From Ophiocordyceps camponoti-saundersi (nom. inval.) (lineage: Eukaryota; Ascomycota; Sordariomycetes; Hypocreales; Ophiocordycipitaceae), in the NCBI GenBank assembly GCA_003339415.1, contig PDHQ01000064.1, positions 99,675-163,674 on the forward strand: a stretch of DNA of 64,000 bases, written 5' to 3'. Of the stretch, positions 44,799-57,194 are shown in pieces (position 1 is the stretch's first letter; each line of letters starts with the position of its first letter). The position numbers were made by a program, and so were the translations under genes. A model generated the notes under the pieces. It worked only from the letters and a program-made list of their open reading frames with translations. It was not told where the DNA came from and did not search any database.

Positions 44799-46408
44799 TT
44801 ACGCCTTTGAAAAGCCCACTTCCACCTTACCGACGGCCCAGGCAGCCGCAAACAAGGCTAGCATGCTGGAAAACACAATCAACGGCTTCCGCAAAGCGGC
44901 GCCGATCGGAGCCTCGTACGAAATGATAATGTCGCGGTCGCGAAATTCGTCCACCAAGTTGTCCGCTTCGATCGTCACCGTGGTCCGGCCCATGGTATCG
45001 AGGTACGTCTGGTGCACGCCGTGCGACAGCTCGATGATTGACGATTGGGGGATTCCCGTCTCCACCTGGACGCGGCTACTCGGCCTGTTAGACACTGAGC
45101 ATTATCGAGCTGCTGTGAGAGAGACTTACGAGGCACCCTCCGGGAGTAGAACCCGGACGTTGATCAGGCCGTACTCGACGCCCTCCACCTGCTTGGGCCC
45201 TTCCATGAAAGGCACCTTCAGTACGTACCGGCCCGAAGCCGTCCGCCGCAGCACCTTGGCCGAATCAACGTTCCAGCCGATTGTAAAGGGATACTTCCAG
45301 CCGCCGAAGATGGGGTAGCGCGGCTTCAGCTCCAGTAGGGCTTCGCGCTTGCCGCTCCGAAACTTGGACGTCGACACGTTTCCTATGGTGTCGGTGAAGT
45401 AGGCATCGGCGCTGCCGGCCTGGAGTGGGAAGCGCATCTCCTTGAGCGCCGCCGACGACGGATTGTAGTATTGTGATTGCGCCCACTTGACTCGGTTAAA
45501 GGGTACCGACAGGTTGGCGCCACGATGGTGTATCGTGTACCTCTCTTCGAAGGCGACGTTGCCGCCCCAATGGCTGACGTGAATTTCCCGGTCGAGCTTG
45601 GACACGTGCGTCACGGGCTTTGTGAATTCGAAGCGCACCTGAACTGGCGAAACTGCGCCGGCCGGTATCTCGCCTTCAAAGGGCCCGTATGTGAGCTTGG
45701 AGCCCTGCTTTTGCGGATGCTCAACCTTGCCATCCTTGCCGCTCATCTTGGTGTAGTCGGGGATGGAGGAGCTGGGCGCCTTGACTTCAGTCTTTTGCTT
45801 CATGGTCGGATACGCCGAGGGCGCGTAGGCGGAGAAGCTGTAGGAGAGGAACTGCTGCTCATCCTGCTTGATGGATGCGGGCAGAGGCGTATAGGCCTTG
45901 AGAACGTAGAAGGAGATGCCCAGAGTCTGCTGACCGCCGGGTTTGAGGGGCGCAGGCAGTACAATCCGGTAGTATTGTATGTCGCTGGAAAGCGAACAAG
46001 ACTGGTCAGACGGTGTCGAACAAAGAAGAAGAGGCTGTTAAGAGGCATGAATGAATACCTGGTCGAGTAGATATCGGCCGGATGGGCGCGAAAGGGTCCC
46101 GCGGACGCGTCTTTGCGGTCCTTGACCTCGAAGCCGCCGATCCTGGCCATCTGGTCTGCGGTGAAGGGAACATAGTACTCCTCCTGCCGCTTATCGGACA
46201 CGTTTTCGATGAGGACGTTGATCTGCTCCTTGACGTAGTTTTTCTCCAGTGATACGACGTGAACGAGGTTGACGTTTCGGAAGACAGGCGGCGGCGTGAA
46301 GACCTCTGTCATGCGGGACGACGACGACGACGAAGGAGCCGGGGCAGAGCTACCAAAGACGGTGGCAGCCAGGCCCAAGAGAGCCGAGGCGAAAGAAGGC
46401 GGCTTCAT
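44799..46408 (-). CDS. OST1: oligosaccharyltransferase subunit Ost1 (ribophorin I)
   Basis: Three exons: 46408-46059, 45984-45130, 45084-44799 (496 residues; introns 74 and 45 nt). Ost1 is a type I ER-membrane subunit of the oligosaccharyltransferase complex that N-glycosylates nascent proteins. A signal peptide (SFASALLGLAATVFGSSAPA) opens the chain; family segments follow: FRNVNLVHVVSLEKNYVKEQ, YYRIVLPAPLKPGG, HVSHWGGNVAFEERYTIHHR, FNRVKWAQSQYYNPSSAALK, LKPRYPIFGGWKYPFTIGWN, and near the end DRDIIISYEAPIGAALRKPL, then a C-terminal transmembrane helix. Length and topology match yeast Ost1 (476 residues). The upstream in-frame ATG at 46636 is rejected because it would bury the signal peptide. 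Confidence 0.94.
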
Positions 46409-47411
46409 GCTGGCAACGAAACTGCATGCGAGACGAGCCTTGTCCAGGACAGCTCGCCTCTTTCTAATGGCTAACCATCTAATTGGCCGTCGGAGGGGTG
46501 AGGCGGCGATATGTTGTCCCGTCTCCGAGCGGAACCGGTGCGTTGGGGCGGCGGCATTTGCCGAGGAGAAAAAGAAGATGGACGACGACAAATCAACCTC
46601 CTGCTTTGCTCTCCTTACGGAGTGTTTCTCTACCAATCTTCCTCTAGGTAGGTAGGTATCCGCAGATGACCTCTGATTGTAATTACCTCAATGGCACGCC
46701 GAAGATGTCTACCTACACATACACTCCACAGTACCTAGTAGAGTTAGGTATCGAGGCAGGTACCCGGTCACAGAAACATGCTCCTCATCTTCCCTTCAGA
46801 CGGAAATGACACCCACCTCCTCGAACTCGGCCCGGAGCAACGGCATGCGGCGCTGTCAATTGAATTACAAGGGGGGGAAAAAGCAATACATATGCCTGAG
46901 TGCTGAATTCAACAGACATCAGAACCGCTCAAGGCACACACTAACAACCCCCAGACCCCAATTGGACGCCACTTGAACTGGCCCGTCGCACGAGTAATGA
47001 ATGGCCTGATAGGCGGACCCTTTCTCTACCTGCTAGCCTTCACCACCGCCCTAGCAGGCTAGCCAGAGCCCGTCACGTTCGCTGAAGGCTAGTACGATAG
47101 CGCCTTAGCACCTATCGGCCAGCTGCCTCCCCCCCCCCCACTAGAATTCCCCACAGCTTCTCCTGCTTCCATTCCCTCCCATCGTCTTCCTCGGCGAGGG
47201 AACATTTTTGCGCTGGATTCGCTGTCTCTTTCATCATCTACTTTATTGCTGTTGCTCGTCACCTTCTCTTCAATCGCTTCTCTTCTACCACCCATTGTAG
47301 CCTTCTCTTGTCGCCACCTTTTTGAAGTAACACAGCTTAAGCTCCCGAAAGCTACCCCTCCCCCTCCCCCCCCTTTCGCCCTCAACAACAGAAAAACAGC
47401 CATAAGTAAAG
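46409..47411. other. divergent OST1 / hexokinase promoter region
   Basis: One kilobase between two head-to-head genes, including TAGGTAGGTA repeats near 46646-46660. The last 150 bp before 47412 are CT-rich. No gene seen. Confidence 0.5.
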
Positions 47412-49113
47412 ATGGTTGGCCTGGGACCGCGTCCGCCACCCGATAGGAAGGGTATACACACCATGCTCGTCTACGGGATGCACCAGCTGACTCTGCTCCA
47501 AGGGTCGACGACGGACCTGCCCAAAGACCTCGTCGCCGAGATTCGTCGTCTCGAGAGCATTTTTACAGTTGATACCAAAAAGCTCAAGGAAATCACCGCC
47601 CACTTCGTCTCCGAGCTTGCCAAGGGCCTGAGTGTCGAGGGAGGCAGCATCGTAAGCTCGCCATCAGCCTCCTGTGTTGACCGAGTCCCGCGCTGACGTC
47701 GAGCCTTGCAGCCCATGAACCCGACCTGGGTCATGTCCTTTCCGGATGGCCACGAGACAGGAACCTTTCTTGCCCTCGATATGGGCGGCACCAACTTGCG
47801 TGTCTGCCAAATCACCTTGACTGATAAAAAGTCCGAGTTCGACATCATTCAGTCCAAGTACCGCATGCCCGAGGAGCTCAAGACGGGCAATAGCGACGAG
47901 CTGTGGGAGTACATCGCCGACTGCCTCCAACAGTTCATCGAAGCCCATCACGGCGACTGCTCCAAGGTCGACACCCTGCCGCTCGGCTTCACCTTCTCCT
48001 ACCCTGCCACGCAAAACTACATTGATGAGGGGATCCTTCAGCGGTGGACAAAGGGGTTCGACATCTCGGGCGTCGAGGGCAAAAACGTCGTCCCCATGTT
48101 CGAGGCCGCTCTGGCCAAGCGTGTAAGTTGACCGTCCTCTTCCTTGGATCTTTTGCTGAATGCGCCGTCTCCAGGGCGTGCCCATCAAGCTTACCGCTCT
48201 CATCAACGACACCACCGGCACCCTGATCGCGTCGGCATACACCGACACCAAGATGAGAATCGGATGCATCTTCGGTACGGGCTGCAACGCCGCCTACGTC
48301 GAGAACTGCGGCTCCATTCCCAAGCTCGCCCACATGAAGCTGCCCCCTGACGCGCTCATGGCAATCAACTGCGAGTGGGGTGCCTTCGACAACGAGCACA
48401 AGGTGCTGCCAAGAACCGACTTCGACAAGATTATTGACAGAGACTCGCCGCGACCAGGCCAGCAGGCTTTCGAGAAGATGATTGCCGGCCTCTATCTTGG
48501 CGAGATCTTCCGCCTCGTCTTGGTCCATCTGCACGACGAAGCCGATGCGCAAATCTTTGAGGGTCAGGATATCCAACGGCTGCGCAAGCCTTACAGTCTG
48601 GACTCGTCCTTCCTGTCTGCAATTGAGGAGTGAGCGACTCCACATTGTCTGGTGCGAGACGAACCCGTGGCTGACATTGCCCGGTATAGGGACCCCTTCG
48701 AGAATTTGCAGGAGACGGCAGATCTGTTTTCCTCTCAACTGGGTATAACCTGCACTGCCCCCGAGCTGGAGCTCATACGGCGACTTGCCGAGATGATAGG
48801 CACTCGCGCTGCTCGCCTGTCTGCCTGCGGCGTGGCCGCCATCTGCCAGAAGAAGGGCTACAAGACGTGTCATGTTGGCGCGGACGGCTCCGTCTTCAAT
48901 AAATACCCGCATTTCAAGGCCCGCGGCGCCCAGGCACTCGGCGAGATCCTCGACTGGCCCAAAAAGACCAAGGCCGACGAAGAGGATCCGGTCGAGATCT
49001 TGGCGGCCGAAGACGGGAGTGGCGTGGGGGCCGCCCTTATCGCGGCCCTGACTCTGAAGCGCGTCAAGGAAGGCAACATGGCCGGAATACTGCACCCGGA
49101 GAACTTCAAATAG
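47412..49113 (+). CDS. hxkA: hexokinase, HxkA type
   Basis: Five exons: 47412-47451, 47503-47651, 47712-48122, 48175-48629, 48690-49113 (492 residues; introns 51, 60, 52, 60 nt). It phosphorylates glucose and fructose with ATP in the cytosol. The start MVGLGPRPPPDRKG is diagnostic for fungal HxkA. Motifs: LALDMGGTNLRVC (phosphate 1), LPLGFTFSYPATQ (sugar binding), INDTTGTLIASAY with the catalytic Asp, GTGCNAAYVEN, INCEWGAFDN and a C-terminal EDGSGVGAALIAAL (adenosine site). Intron 1 is 51 nt and has no in-frame stop, so an unspliced message would insert 17 residues; splicing restores the family spacing RKGSTTDLPKDL. Its 3' end is 101 bp from that of the convergent RMT2. Confidence 0.95.
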
Positions 49114-49214
49114 TGGGATGATCAGACTTGAAGAGAGGTCACTCGGCCCGGAGTATAGAGGCGGGGACTTGGTACAGATAGACCTAAGGGCAGGGATGTA
49201 GGATGACTTTGAAA

Positions 49215-50541
49215 TTATCCCAGAAAGGTGCATATGGGAAGTCGATATGCTACGGCGTGTTAGCAAATCTGAATCACCATGAAATGTTGAGGAACACTCA
49301 CTGGCCAAGGTCCAGTACCGCCGCCGTACGCCCTCCCACTGTCCCTTGCCGTCTTCATCCAGGCCAGTCATGTCTACAGGAGTCTCGACCCACTCGACGT
49401 CGAGACCTGCATCGGCACAGTGCATCTCAACCACCTTTGTGTAGACGTCATAACATATCTGTCGGTCGGCTCCGAGGCCATTGAAGAAGGAAAAGCGACC
49501 GTCCTGGTCCAGCAGCCCAGGGACATATTCGGTGAAGAAGTCCTTCAGCTGACTGTAGTCTTCTCCAAAGGTGTCGAAATAGATGGCGTCGTAGAGCTCG
49601 CCCTGCTCGAGCAATTTGGGCACCACATCCTGCCACGTGCCGGCGTGCAGCTTGAAGGCACCTAATTCGGGCCCGGTCTCCTCCCAGCCGGGGCCGAATC
49701 CAGATTCGGGCTTGGAGGCGTGGGCAACGACGGAGGGGTGCGCCTCGATGATGTGGTGACGAGAGGGCTTGAGGTCGGCGAAGAAGCGGTCAACGATGCC
49801 CATGCCGAAACCGATGTTTAGAATGCGTTTTCCCTGCTGCGAGTCGGGAATTAAGGAGGAGACGGAGCGTCGCATTATTTCCGTTTCCCATGCCATCATG
49901 ACGCCGTTGAGGTCGGAATCGACGAGTTTATCGGCGTCGAAGCTGAGGTTAGACTGTAAGTAGCCCTCGCTCGTCACGGCCTTTTCGTGTGTCGCGAGCT
50001 CGTCGTTTTCGCCGTCGGCTGTGTCTCCATCGTCGGCTTTTTCACCGTTGTCGGCTTCAACATCGTGGTCCGCTTCGACATCATCGTCGGCTTCCGAACC
50101 CGAACCGAGCTCCTCATAGCTGCCCATCAGAGCAAAGAGTAACTCGGCACGGACACCGGCGTCGACGCACATGCGGTACAGAGACTTGCGGCCCAGGCGG
50201 CGGGCAACGCAGCCGGGCGTCTCGTTGTGGTTGTCGACGTCGTTCCAGATGGCGCCGGAGAAAAAGAGCTCCTCGAGGACAGCTTTGGCCTCTTGGACGC
50301 AGCCTTCATCTTCCTCATCGTCTTCATCATCTTCATCAGCCGGCCCGCAGGCTCGAATGGCAGCGTGTAGAGGTGTTTCCCCCGTGAGAGGGTCTTGGAC
50401 ATTGGCTTTATCGCGAGCTGTGAGGAGCTTCTTTAGGCCGCTGAGGTCATGAGCCCAAGCATGGTGGAGCAGGTCTCGCGTGTCTTGGGGGCAGTCAGGG
50501 GAGACACGCGACGGTAGCGCGTCATCGATAGGCGGCTTCAT
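49215..50541 (-). CDS. RMT2: protein arginine N5-methyltransferase Rmt2
   Basis: Two exons, 50541-49302 and 49249-49215 (424 residues; intron 52 nt, the last 12 codons in exon 2 giving YRLPICTFLG). Rmt2 methylates the delta nitrogen of an arginine in ribosomal protein uL11 (Rpl12). The N-terminal part has ankyrin-like segments (TGETPLHAAIRACG, HNETPGCVARRLGRKSLYRM), then an acidic low-complexity insert (EADDDVEADHDVEADNGEKA). The SAM-dependent domain holds VMMAWETEIMRRSV, RILNIGFGMGIVDRFF (SAM-binding glycines), HHIIEAHPSVVAH and YDAIYFDTFGEDYSQLKDFF. Length fits yeast Rmt2 (412). The unspliced frame runs on through the antisense of hexokinase; that is a shadow. Confidence 0.93.
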
Positions 50542-50889
50542 GAGGCGGTACTTCTTGTCTCGTGTCTCACAGAGTCATAGAGAAACACACACAAAATTAG
50601 AGGTATGAAGTCAATTTTGTTGTTGTTGTTCGCTGTGGGTTGATGGGTGTGGATGTATCATGTAAGCCAGCCAACGCCCCGTCTTCAATGGACGGGCGTT
50701 ATCTCGGCATTGATCCAAATCTTCTTCACGCCCCCCTCCATCCTCTCTCCCCCCCTCCCGTGTAGGCACTGTCTCTCTCTGTTTCCTTTTCCCTCTTTCT
50801 CCTTCTCTCTCTCCTCTCATGTACAACCTCGTCTTTCGCATCTCATGCGGTGACCCCAGCTTCCATCCCATTTGTGCTCCGCCATCGCC
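50542..50889. other. divergent RMT2 / VTC4 promoter region
   Basis: About 350 bp with a CT-rich stretch (50770-50820) close to the VTC4 start. No gene. Confidence 0.5.
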
Positions 50890-53404
50890 ATGAAGTTCGG
50901 CGAGCAGCTCCGTTCGAGCGTTATCCGCGAGTATCAATGGTACTACATCGACTACAATGGGCTCAAAGCCGAGCTCAAGAACGCTACCGGCTCCTTCAAG
51001 ACGGGCGTCACCGGTGGTAGAGAGTGGTCCGAGGAGGATGAGACGCGCTTCGTGGGCAAGCTCGAAGATGAGCTGGAAAAGGTGCATACCAAGCAGCAGG
51101 TCAAGGCTATGGAGATCTCTCGCCGCATAGCTGTCAGTGATCGCGAGGTTCGCGATGTCGTCAATCGACTCAACGAGCGTGGCCTCGGCGATGATGGACC
51201 ATGTGAGGAGGAGTTTCAGCTACTTGAGGAGGACCTTGGCGACATCATCGCCGAAGTTCATGACCTCGCCAAGTTTGTTCAGCTCAACTACATGGGGTTT
51301 TACAAGATCATCAAGAAGCACGACGTGAGAGTCCCCTTCTTCTTTCTATTCTACCCTCTCCCCACAGCTGGATGCCGTCTCCCGTGACCGACTGACAGCT
51401 CCAAGAAAATGACGGGATGGTACCTCCGGCCGGCCTTTGAGACACGCCTCAAGGCCAAGCCGTTCTACAAGGAAAACTACGAGACGTCCGTCATCAAGCT
51501 GTCGACGCTCTATGACCTCGTCCGTACTCGGGGCAATCCCGTTCAGGGCGACAGTGCCGCCGGTGGCTCGCAGGCAAGCTTCGTGCGGCAGACAACCAAA
51601 TACTGGGTGCATCTGGACAACGTGACGGAGCTGAAGCTCATCATCCTCAAGCACCTGCCTGTACTCGTCTTCAACGCCGGAAAGGCCTTTGAGCAGCAGG
51701 ACTCGGCCATCACGTCCATCTACTTCGACAACCCGGACACTTGGGAGCTCTACCAAGGCCGACTGAAGAAGACGGAAGGCGCCGAGGCCATCCGTCTCCG
51801 CTGGTACGGCGGCATGCAGACCGAGACCATCTTCGTCGAGCGCAAGACTCACCGCGAAGACTGGACGGGCGAGAAGTCGGTCAAGGCCCGTTTCTCCCTC
51901 AAGGAGAAGAACGTCAATGCCTATCTCCGCGGACAGCTGCTCCCCGCCACCATCTTCGACAAGGCCCGAAGGGAGGGCCGTAAGTCGGAAAAGGCCATTG
52001 CCGAAGACCAGAGGCTGGCATCAGAGATCCAGTACGCGGTCCTGGAGAAGGGTTACCGGCCCGTCTGCCGCTCCTTCTACAACCGGACTGCCTTCCAGCT
52101 TCCGGCCGACGCTCGGGTCCGCATCTCGCTCGATACCGAGCTGACCATGATTCGCGAAGACAACCTCGACGGCCGCTCCCGCTGCGGTGACAACTGGCGC
52201 CGCATGGACATTGGCATCGACTATCCCTTTGCCCAGCTGCCGCCAGACGACATCGTCCGCTTTCCCTACGCCGTGCTCGAGGTCAAGCTCCAGACGCAGC
52301 TGGGACAGGAGCCGCCGGCCTGGGTCCGCCAGCTCATCTCGTCACACCTGGTCGAGGCGGTGCCCAAGTTCTCCAAGTTCATACACGGGGCCGCATGTCT
52401 GTTCCCAGATCGCATCCACCTGCTGCCGTTCTGGATGCCTCAAATGGACGTCGACATCCGGAAGCCCGTAACGCATGACTTTGGCATCCGCCGAAGGCCC
52501 GGAACGGCGGGCACGACGACTACGTCCTCCGAGGACGAGGAGGAACTGGACTCGGAGGACGACCGGCCGGGGCCCTCTTCGGCCGGTGCACAGCCATCGT
52601 CGTCATTGATGGTGACTGGCCAAGCAGCACCGGCGCCATCAGCCGACGCCGAGGGCCAGACGGCAGATGGCGTACCGGACGAGTCTTTTCCCATCTACGA
52701 CTCGGACGAAGAGTACGACGAAAACTACGCACTCGACGAGGCCAGACGCGTCGGCGGTTGGCACTACTACTCGACCCTCTTCACCAACAAGGCTCGAGCC
52801 TTCGGCCGCGGCGCTCTCAGCGTCGTCAAGAGCCTCGCGCCGGGACCGCGGGCATCTCACATCCCACCTACGCAGCGGCATCAGATGCTCTTCGGCTCCG
52901 AGGTCGTGCAGCAGCAGAAGTTCCGGGCACCGGCTGGCAAGAAGATTTATGTGCCGGTGCGGGTCGAGCCCAAGGTCTATTTTGCCGCCGAGCGGACCTT
53001 TCTCGGCTGGGTGAGTTTTTTTCTTTCTTCCTCTGCCCCCTTTTCGTCGTCTCCCCCTTCTCTTCCTCCATCATATCTCTGACTCTTGCGGGCGGGTTTC
53101 CTTGTCCCCTCATCTTTCGCAGCTCGAATACTCCATCTACGTTGGAGCCATTGCCGTAACACTGCTCAACTTTGGCTCTCAGGTGTCGTCGCTCTCCTTT
53201 TGGACGGCCTCCTTGTTCACCCTATTGGCCATCATTAGCCTGGCCTACTCTGTCATCATCTATCTCTACCGAAGCAGCGCCATTCGCAGTCGTAGGGCTG
53301 CCAAGTACTATGACAAATGGGGGCCTTCGGTCCTCTGTCTTTCCCTCTTTGTTGCCGTCGCTCTCAACTTTGCCTTTGAGGGGCGTGATAGGGGCTTGTG
53401 GTGA
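50890..53404 (+). CDS. VTC4: vacuolar transporter chaperone Vtc4, polyphosphate polymerase
   Basis: Three exons: 50890-51324, 51406-53010, 53123-53404 (773 residues; introns 81 and 112 nt). Vtc4 is the catalytic subunit of the VTC complex in the vacuole membrane; it makes polyphosphate from ATP and passes it into the lumen. An SPX domain opens the protein ([40 protein letters not shown]), which senses inositol pyrophosphates. The tunnel-shaped polymerase domain has [32 protein letters not shown] and YAVLEVKLQ, with the phosphate-binding Arg/Lys and the metal-binding Glu. An acidic linker ([13 protein letters not shown]) follows, then three C-terminal transmembrane helices ([15 protein letters not shown] onward). 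The conserved catalytic residues indicate Vtc4 rather than Vtc2/3. Confidence 0.94.
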
Positions 53405-53737
53405 GAAAAGGGGGTGGGAGAAAGGGGTTCTTACGTGATGACGATGATGACGATGATGACGATGGGGACGGGGTTCTTTTTCTCTCTTCTTTTTTCTTTT
53501 CTGAAGCTCATCAAAGGACAACAGCACCATGATAAGTAAAAAGCACTATATGGCGTCGGAACCAACAGTATCTACCTACCTAAGGAGGTGAGGGAGACAG
53601 ACAGACGGGGCAAAAGACGCCGTCAGCGCCGGCCTTTCCATTTTCTTTTGTTTATACAACGTCGCAAGACATGATAGAAGACGAAGAAGGAACACGGAAC
53701 GAAATAATCAACGCCAAGCAAAGACGACGAGCCTCTC
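53405..53737. other. convergent intergenic region
   Basis: About 330 bp between VTC4 and MCM4 3' ends, with a GATGACGAT repeat near 53435-53462 and a CTACCTAC motif at 53571-53580. No gene. Confidence 0.5.
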
Positions 53738-56700
53738 TCAAACCATAGCCGTCACCCTCCGAATCGTCCTCCTAGCCCCCTCTCCCGTAATGGTGACGGA
53801 GCCCTCAGCCTCAAGGGCCCTCATAGCCTCAGAAAAGTCAGCCGGCTCGACGGGCACACCAGCGCCCTCGGCAAGACGTCTCGCGACGTCGGCCCATCGG
53901 ACGGCGTTGCCGGCGGAGGTCATGTCGTCGAGGAGGCGGACGACTGCGTCGCGGAGGTCAGATCGGCGCTGGCGATCGGCGGCGCTGGATCCGTCGGTGA
54001 GGAGGCTCATGTCTATCCTGCCCTGGGCGTCGGTGGCGGCCGTCTTGAGGGCTGATTGGATGAGGCGGTTTGCCTCGGCTACGTCGTCGGCCGTCACGAG
54101 GTCGGAGAGGCGCATCTTGGCGTGCGCTTCCGACAGACGGATCATGCTCTCTAGCTGACGGGTCGTGGCCGTGATTCGCTTCTCCGCCGACCGGACGTCT
54201 TGGCCTAGGGCGCGCATTTCGACGTAGCATTCCACCAGCTTGCGGGCGGCCTCGGGCGAGAGCGTGGGATGGACGTTGGCTCGGGCGTAGGAGATGTACG
54301 ACGTCAGGAACTCGACCGGTAGCATGTCGCGGGACGTGGGCGCAGAGTGAGGCTTGTCCTCTAGGTAGAGCGAGAGCAGATGCTTGGCCAGTCTCTTGTC
54401 GGCCTTTTCGTCGAACCTGTCGAGGATCAGGTAGACGAGGTCGAAACGCGACAGGAGCGTGGGCGGCAGGTCGATATTCTGCGGCACAGAGAGATCGGGG
54501 TTGTACCGGCTGCCGATGGGGTTGGCCGACGCGAGGATGCTGCTTCGGGCGTTGAGAGTCGTGATGATGCCTGCCTTGGCCACCGAGACGGTCTGCTGCT
54601 CCATGACCTCGTGGAGGACGGAGCGGGTTGCGTCGGACATCTTGTCGAACTCGTCTATACAGCAGACGCCTCCGTCGGAAAGGACCAAGGCGCCGGACTC
54701 GAGGACCAGCTGTCTCGTCTCCGGGTCGCGCGTAACGTAGGCCGTGAGGCCGACGGCCGAAGACCCCTTTCCGCTGGTGTAGATGCCGCGGGGAGCGATC
54801 TTGTGTACGTACGACAGCAGCTGCGACTTGGAGGTCGAAGGGTCGCCGCAGAGAAGCACGTTGATGTCGCCGCGATACTTGGGGCTGCCGCCTTTGCTGA
54901 ACGTCTTGTTGGCGCCGCCGAAGAGCTGTAGCAGGATGCCCTTCTTGACGTCGTCCATCTCGTGCACCGACGGGGCGAGAGAGCGCGATAGCAAGTCGTA
55001 GATGTCCGGCCTGGCCGCCGTCTCGCGAATCCGAGCCTCTTCTTCCGGCGTGATGACGCGCGTCTCCTCCGGCCTGTTCTTGTCGTCGCCGCCGTTTTCC
55101 TCGGCCTCGCGCTCACCCTCTACGCCGAGCGTGGACAGGTCGGCTCCCATGCGCTTCCTGTCGGCCTTTTGCACGTGAAGGACGTCGACGTACGTCTTGT
55201 AGATGCTCTTGAGAGTTCGCTGCCGCGGGTTGACGCGCATCGAGCTGACGCGGAAGATGCCCGTCAGCTCGACCCGGTCACCGGCCTTGCAATAGTCCAC
55301 CAGCTCGTTGTAGACGCAGACCGAGACCGAGTGCGGCGTCTGACCTGCCGGCACGGCGTCCGGCGTCTCCTGCAGCTTGATGACCTGCTTGTCCTCAAAG
55401 GTGCACCTGTTGTGCACGATCTGCATCGAGTTCTTGGACTCGCAGATCTGCCGCGGACACTGCGTCGGCTCCCGGATCTTGCCCCGGTCCACGCCGACGT
55501 TGACCGAGTGGTTGCACACGTTGCAGCGGAAGAAGGCATCTTTCATGTCGGGGATGACGGGCGTCGTCCGGATGACGAGCCCCTTGATGCAGACCAGCCG
55601 ATCCATGTCTTGAGCCTCGACGTCAGTCTCACGCTGCTGCTATCGGGCCAGGGGCGAGTTACTTACCAGACGGATTCAGCTCCCTGAGGTTGATAGTGCT
55701 GTCCAGGCCAAAGGGACGGACCACGTAAACGGAAGCGGCCACCTCATCCTCCGACATGACCTGATCCTGCGGCGGTCGAGGCGTCGCCGCATCCTCAGGC
55801 CTGTCAGAGCTGGGAAAGGAGGCAGGCTCCGAGCTCTGTGTGCCCTGGGGCGTCTCCGGGGGGTTGCCGTTGGACGGTCGGCTGCGACCGGTGTCGAGAC
55901 GAGCGATTTCCATCATCATGTCGTGCACCGACTGGTCCATGATCGGGATGACTTCCTCCGGATACGCCTGGACCTGGTACCAAAGCTTCCGCGTGGGCGG
56001 ATAGAGATTGAGGTCGGCAATATCGAGATACAGCCTCGTCGAGGATAGCAGCCACATTGCCTCGAGGGCTTCCCAGTATGGCTTTGACTCGGCATCGGCG
56101 TCGACGGCGGCCTCCTCGACGGAGAGGCCATCGCGATACATGCGATACTTTTGCTTGAAGTTGCGAAGAAAGTCTTTAAAGGCGGAGAAGGTGTCGTTGA
56201 CCGAAACGGTCGTACCCCAAATGAGCGTCTCGCCCTGGCCACCGAGAGCATCGGCCTCGGATGTGTTGGGGTCCCGGTTAGCAAACGAGGCCGCGTCGGA
56301 GCCGGGCGTCTGGCCCTCGCGCATGACACGACCGGACTCGTCCAGAATGATGCGACGGGGCGCGCGTGGCGTCCTGATAGAGTCCGAGTGGATGTCGCCA
56401 CGCCTATGGGCAGCAGAAGCGTTCCGCTGAGGTCCAGCGAAGCTCTCACTCCTGAGCTCCGACTGCTGGCGAAACGAGCGACCTGGGCTGGAGCTAGGGT
56501 CATATTGAATAGGTGACGACCCTAAATCCTTCAGTGACCGATAAACGGCGATGTGGAAAATGTCAGACTTACCTCCTGTGAAGTGCCCGCTGGCTCTCGG
56601 CGTCGCCTCCCTATCATCGTTGTCGTGGCGTTGAGTCTGCGAGTCGGTCATCTGCCGCAAGGGCGAACTTGGAATAGGTGCTCGACGCGCGGTGCTCTGA

Positions 56701-56879
56701 CTATTCGACGCCTGTCTCAACGGAGACGAGACACCGGCGCCATCATGCTGCGGCTGGTCGCCCTCCGAGGACGGAAAGAAAAGGGGGCTCGAGACGAGCT
56801 GCGAGGACTGACGCGTAGAGCGACGAGGGGTCGCAGCCGGCGGTGAACTCCGCTGCTGACGATCCGATGGCGACGACAT
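53738..56879 (-). CDS. MCM4: replicative helicase subunit Mcm4
   Basis: Three exons: 56879-56573, 56521-55667, 55608-53738 (1010 residues; introns 51 and 58 nt). Mcm4 is part of the MCM2-7 ring that unwinds DNA at replication forks in the nucleus. The N-terminal 170 residues are Ser/Pro/Gln-rich and disordered, with many SP/SSP sites suited to DDK and CDK phosphorylation. A zinc-binding region (FRCNVCNH with CPRQIC) is followed by the AAA+ core: Walker A GDPSTSKSQLLSYVHKIAPR, Walker B VCCIDEFDKM, NARSSILASANPIGSRYN and the arginine finger LLSRFDLVYLILD. A winged-helix end follows. NLRELNPSDMDRLVCIKGLV across intron 2 is typical of Mcm4. Intron 1 is stop-free and in frame. Two ACGCGT boxes lie upstream. 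Confidence 0.96.
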
Positions 56880-56990
56880 GACTCTGGATTAGGCCTGAGG
56901 CTCTGCCGTCTCTGCGAATGGGATGATGATTGATGAGGCAGATGGATTTGTCGCGATGCGCGGCGCGTTTTTATCCCACTTTACCGGCAG

Positions 56991-56996
56991 ACGCGT
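56991..56996. promoter_or_regulatory. MCB-like box ACGCGT
   Basis: Exact ACGCGT, the MluI cell-cycle box bound by MBF in yeasts, about 112 bp upstream of the MCM4 start and in the shared promoter with RET3. A second copy lies 22 bp away. Confidence 0.5.
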
Positions 56997-57012
56997 AAAG
57001 AGCCCGTGCTTC

Positions 57013-57018
57013 ACGCGT
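57013..57018. promoter_or_regulatory. second MCB-like box ACGCGT
   Basis: Second exact ACGCGT, about 134 bp upstream of MCM4. Two copies this close suggest a real site for G1/S control of MCM4, but binding is not shown. Confidence 0.5.
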
Positions 57019-57194
57019 CTAGGCTATCGGATCGGCACAAGAAAATTCCGAGAGAAGATGCTGTAATGCCGTTATGCCACCACAGATGCCCACAGCTGCT
57101 GACTAAACTCTACATTCTGCCAGATCGATGCCCTTTTGCATCGCCATCGTCAACTCGAGGACGTCAACTCGAGGCCGCCGACACTCGCGCAATC

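Noticed and set aside
47989..50541. 850-codon open frame on the minus strand
   Set aside because: Its first 413 codons are RMT2; the rest runs antisense through hexokinase exons with no domain, and RMT2 splices out at 49301 to a short last exon that gives the conserved end.
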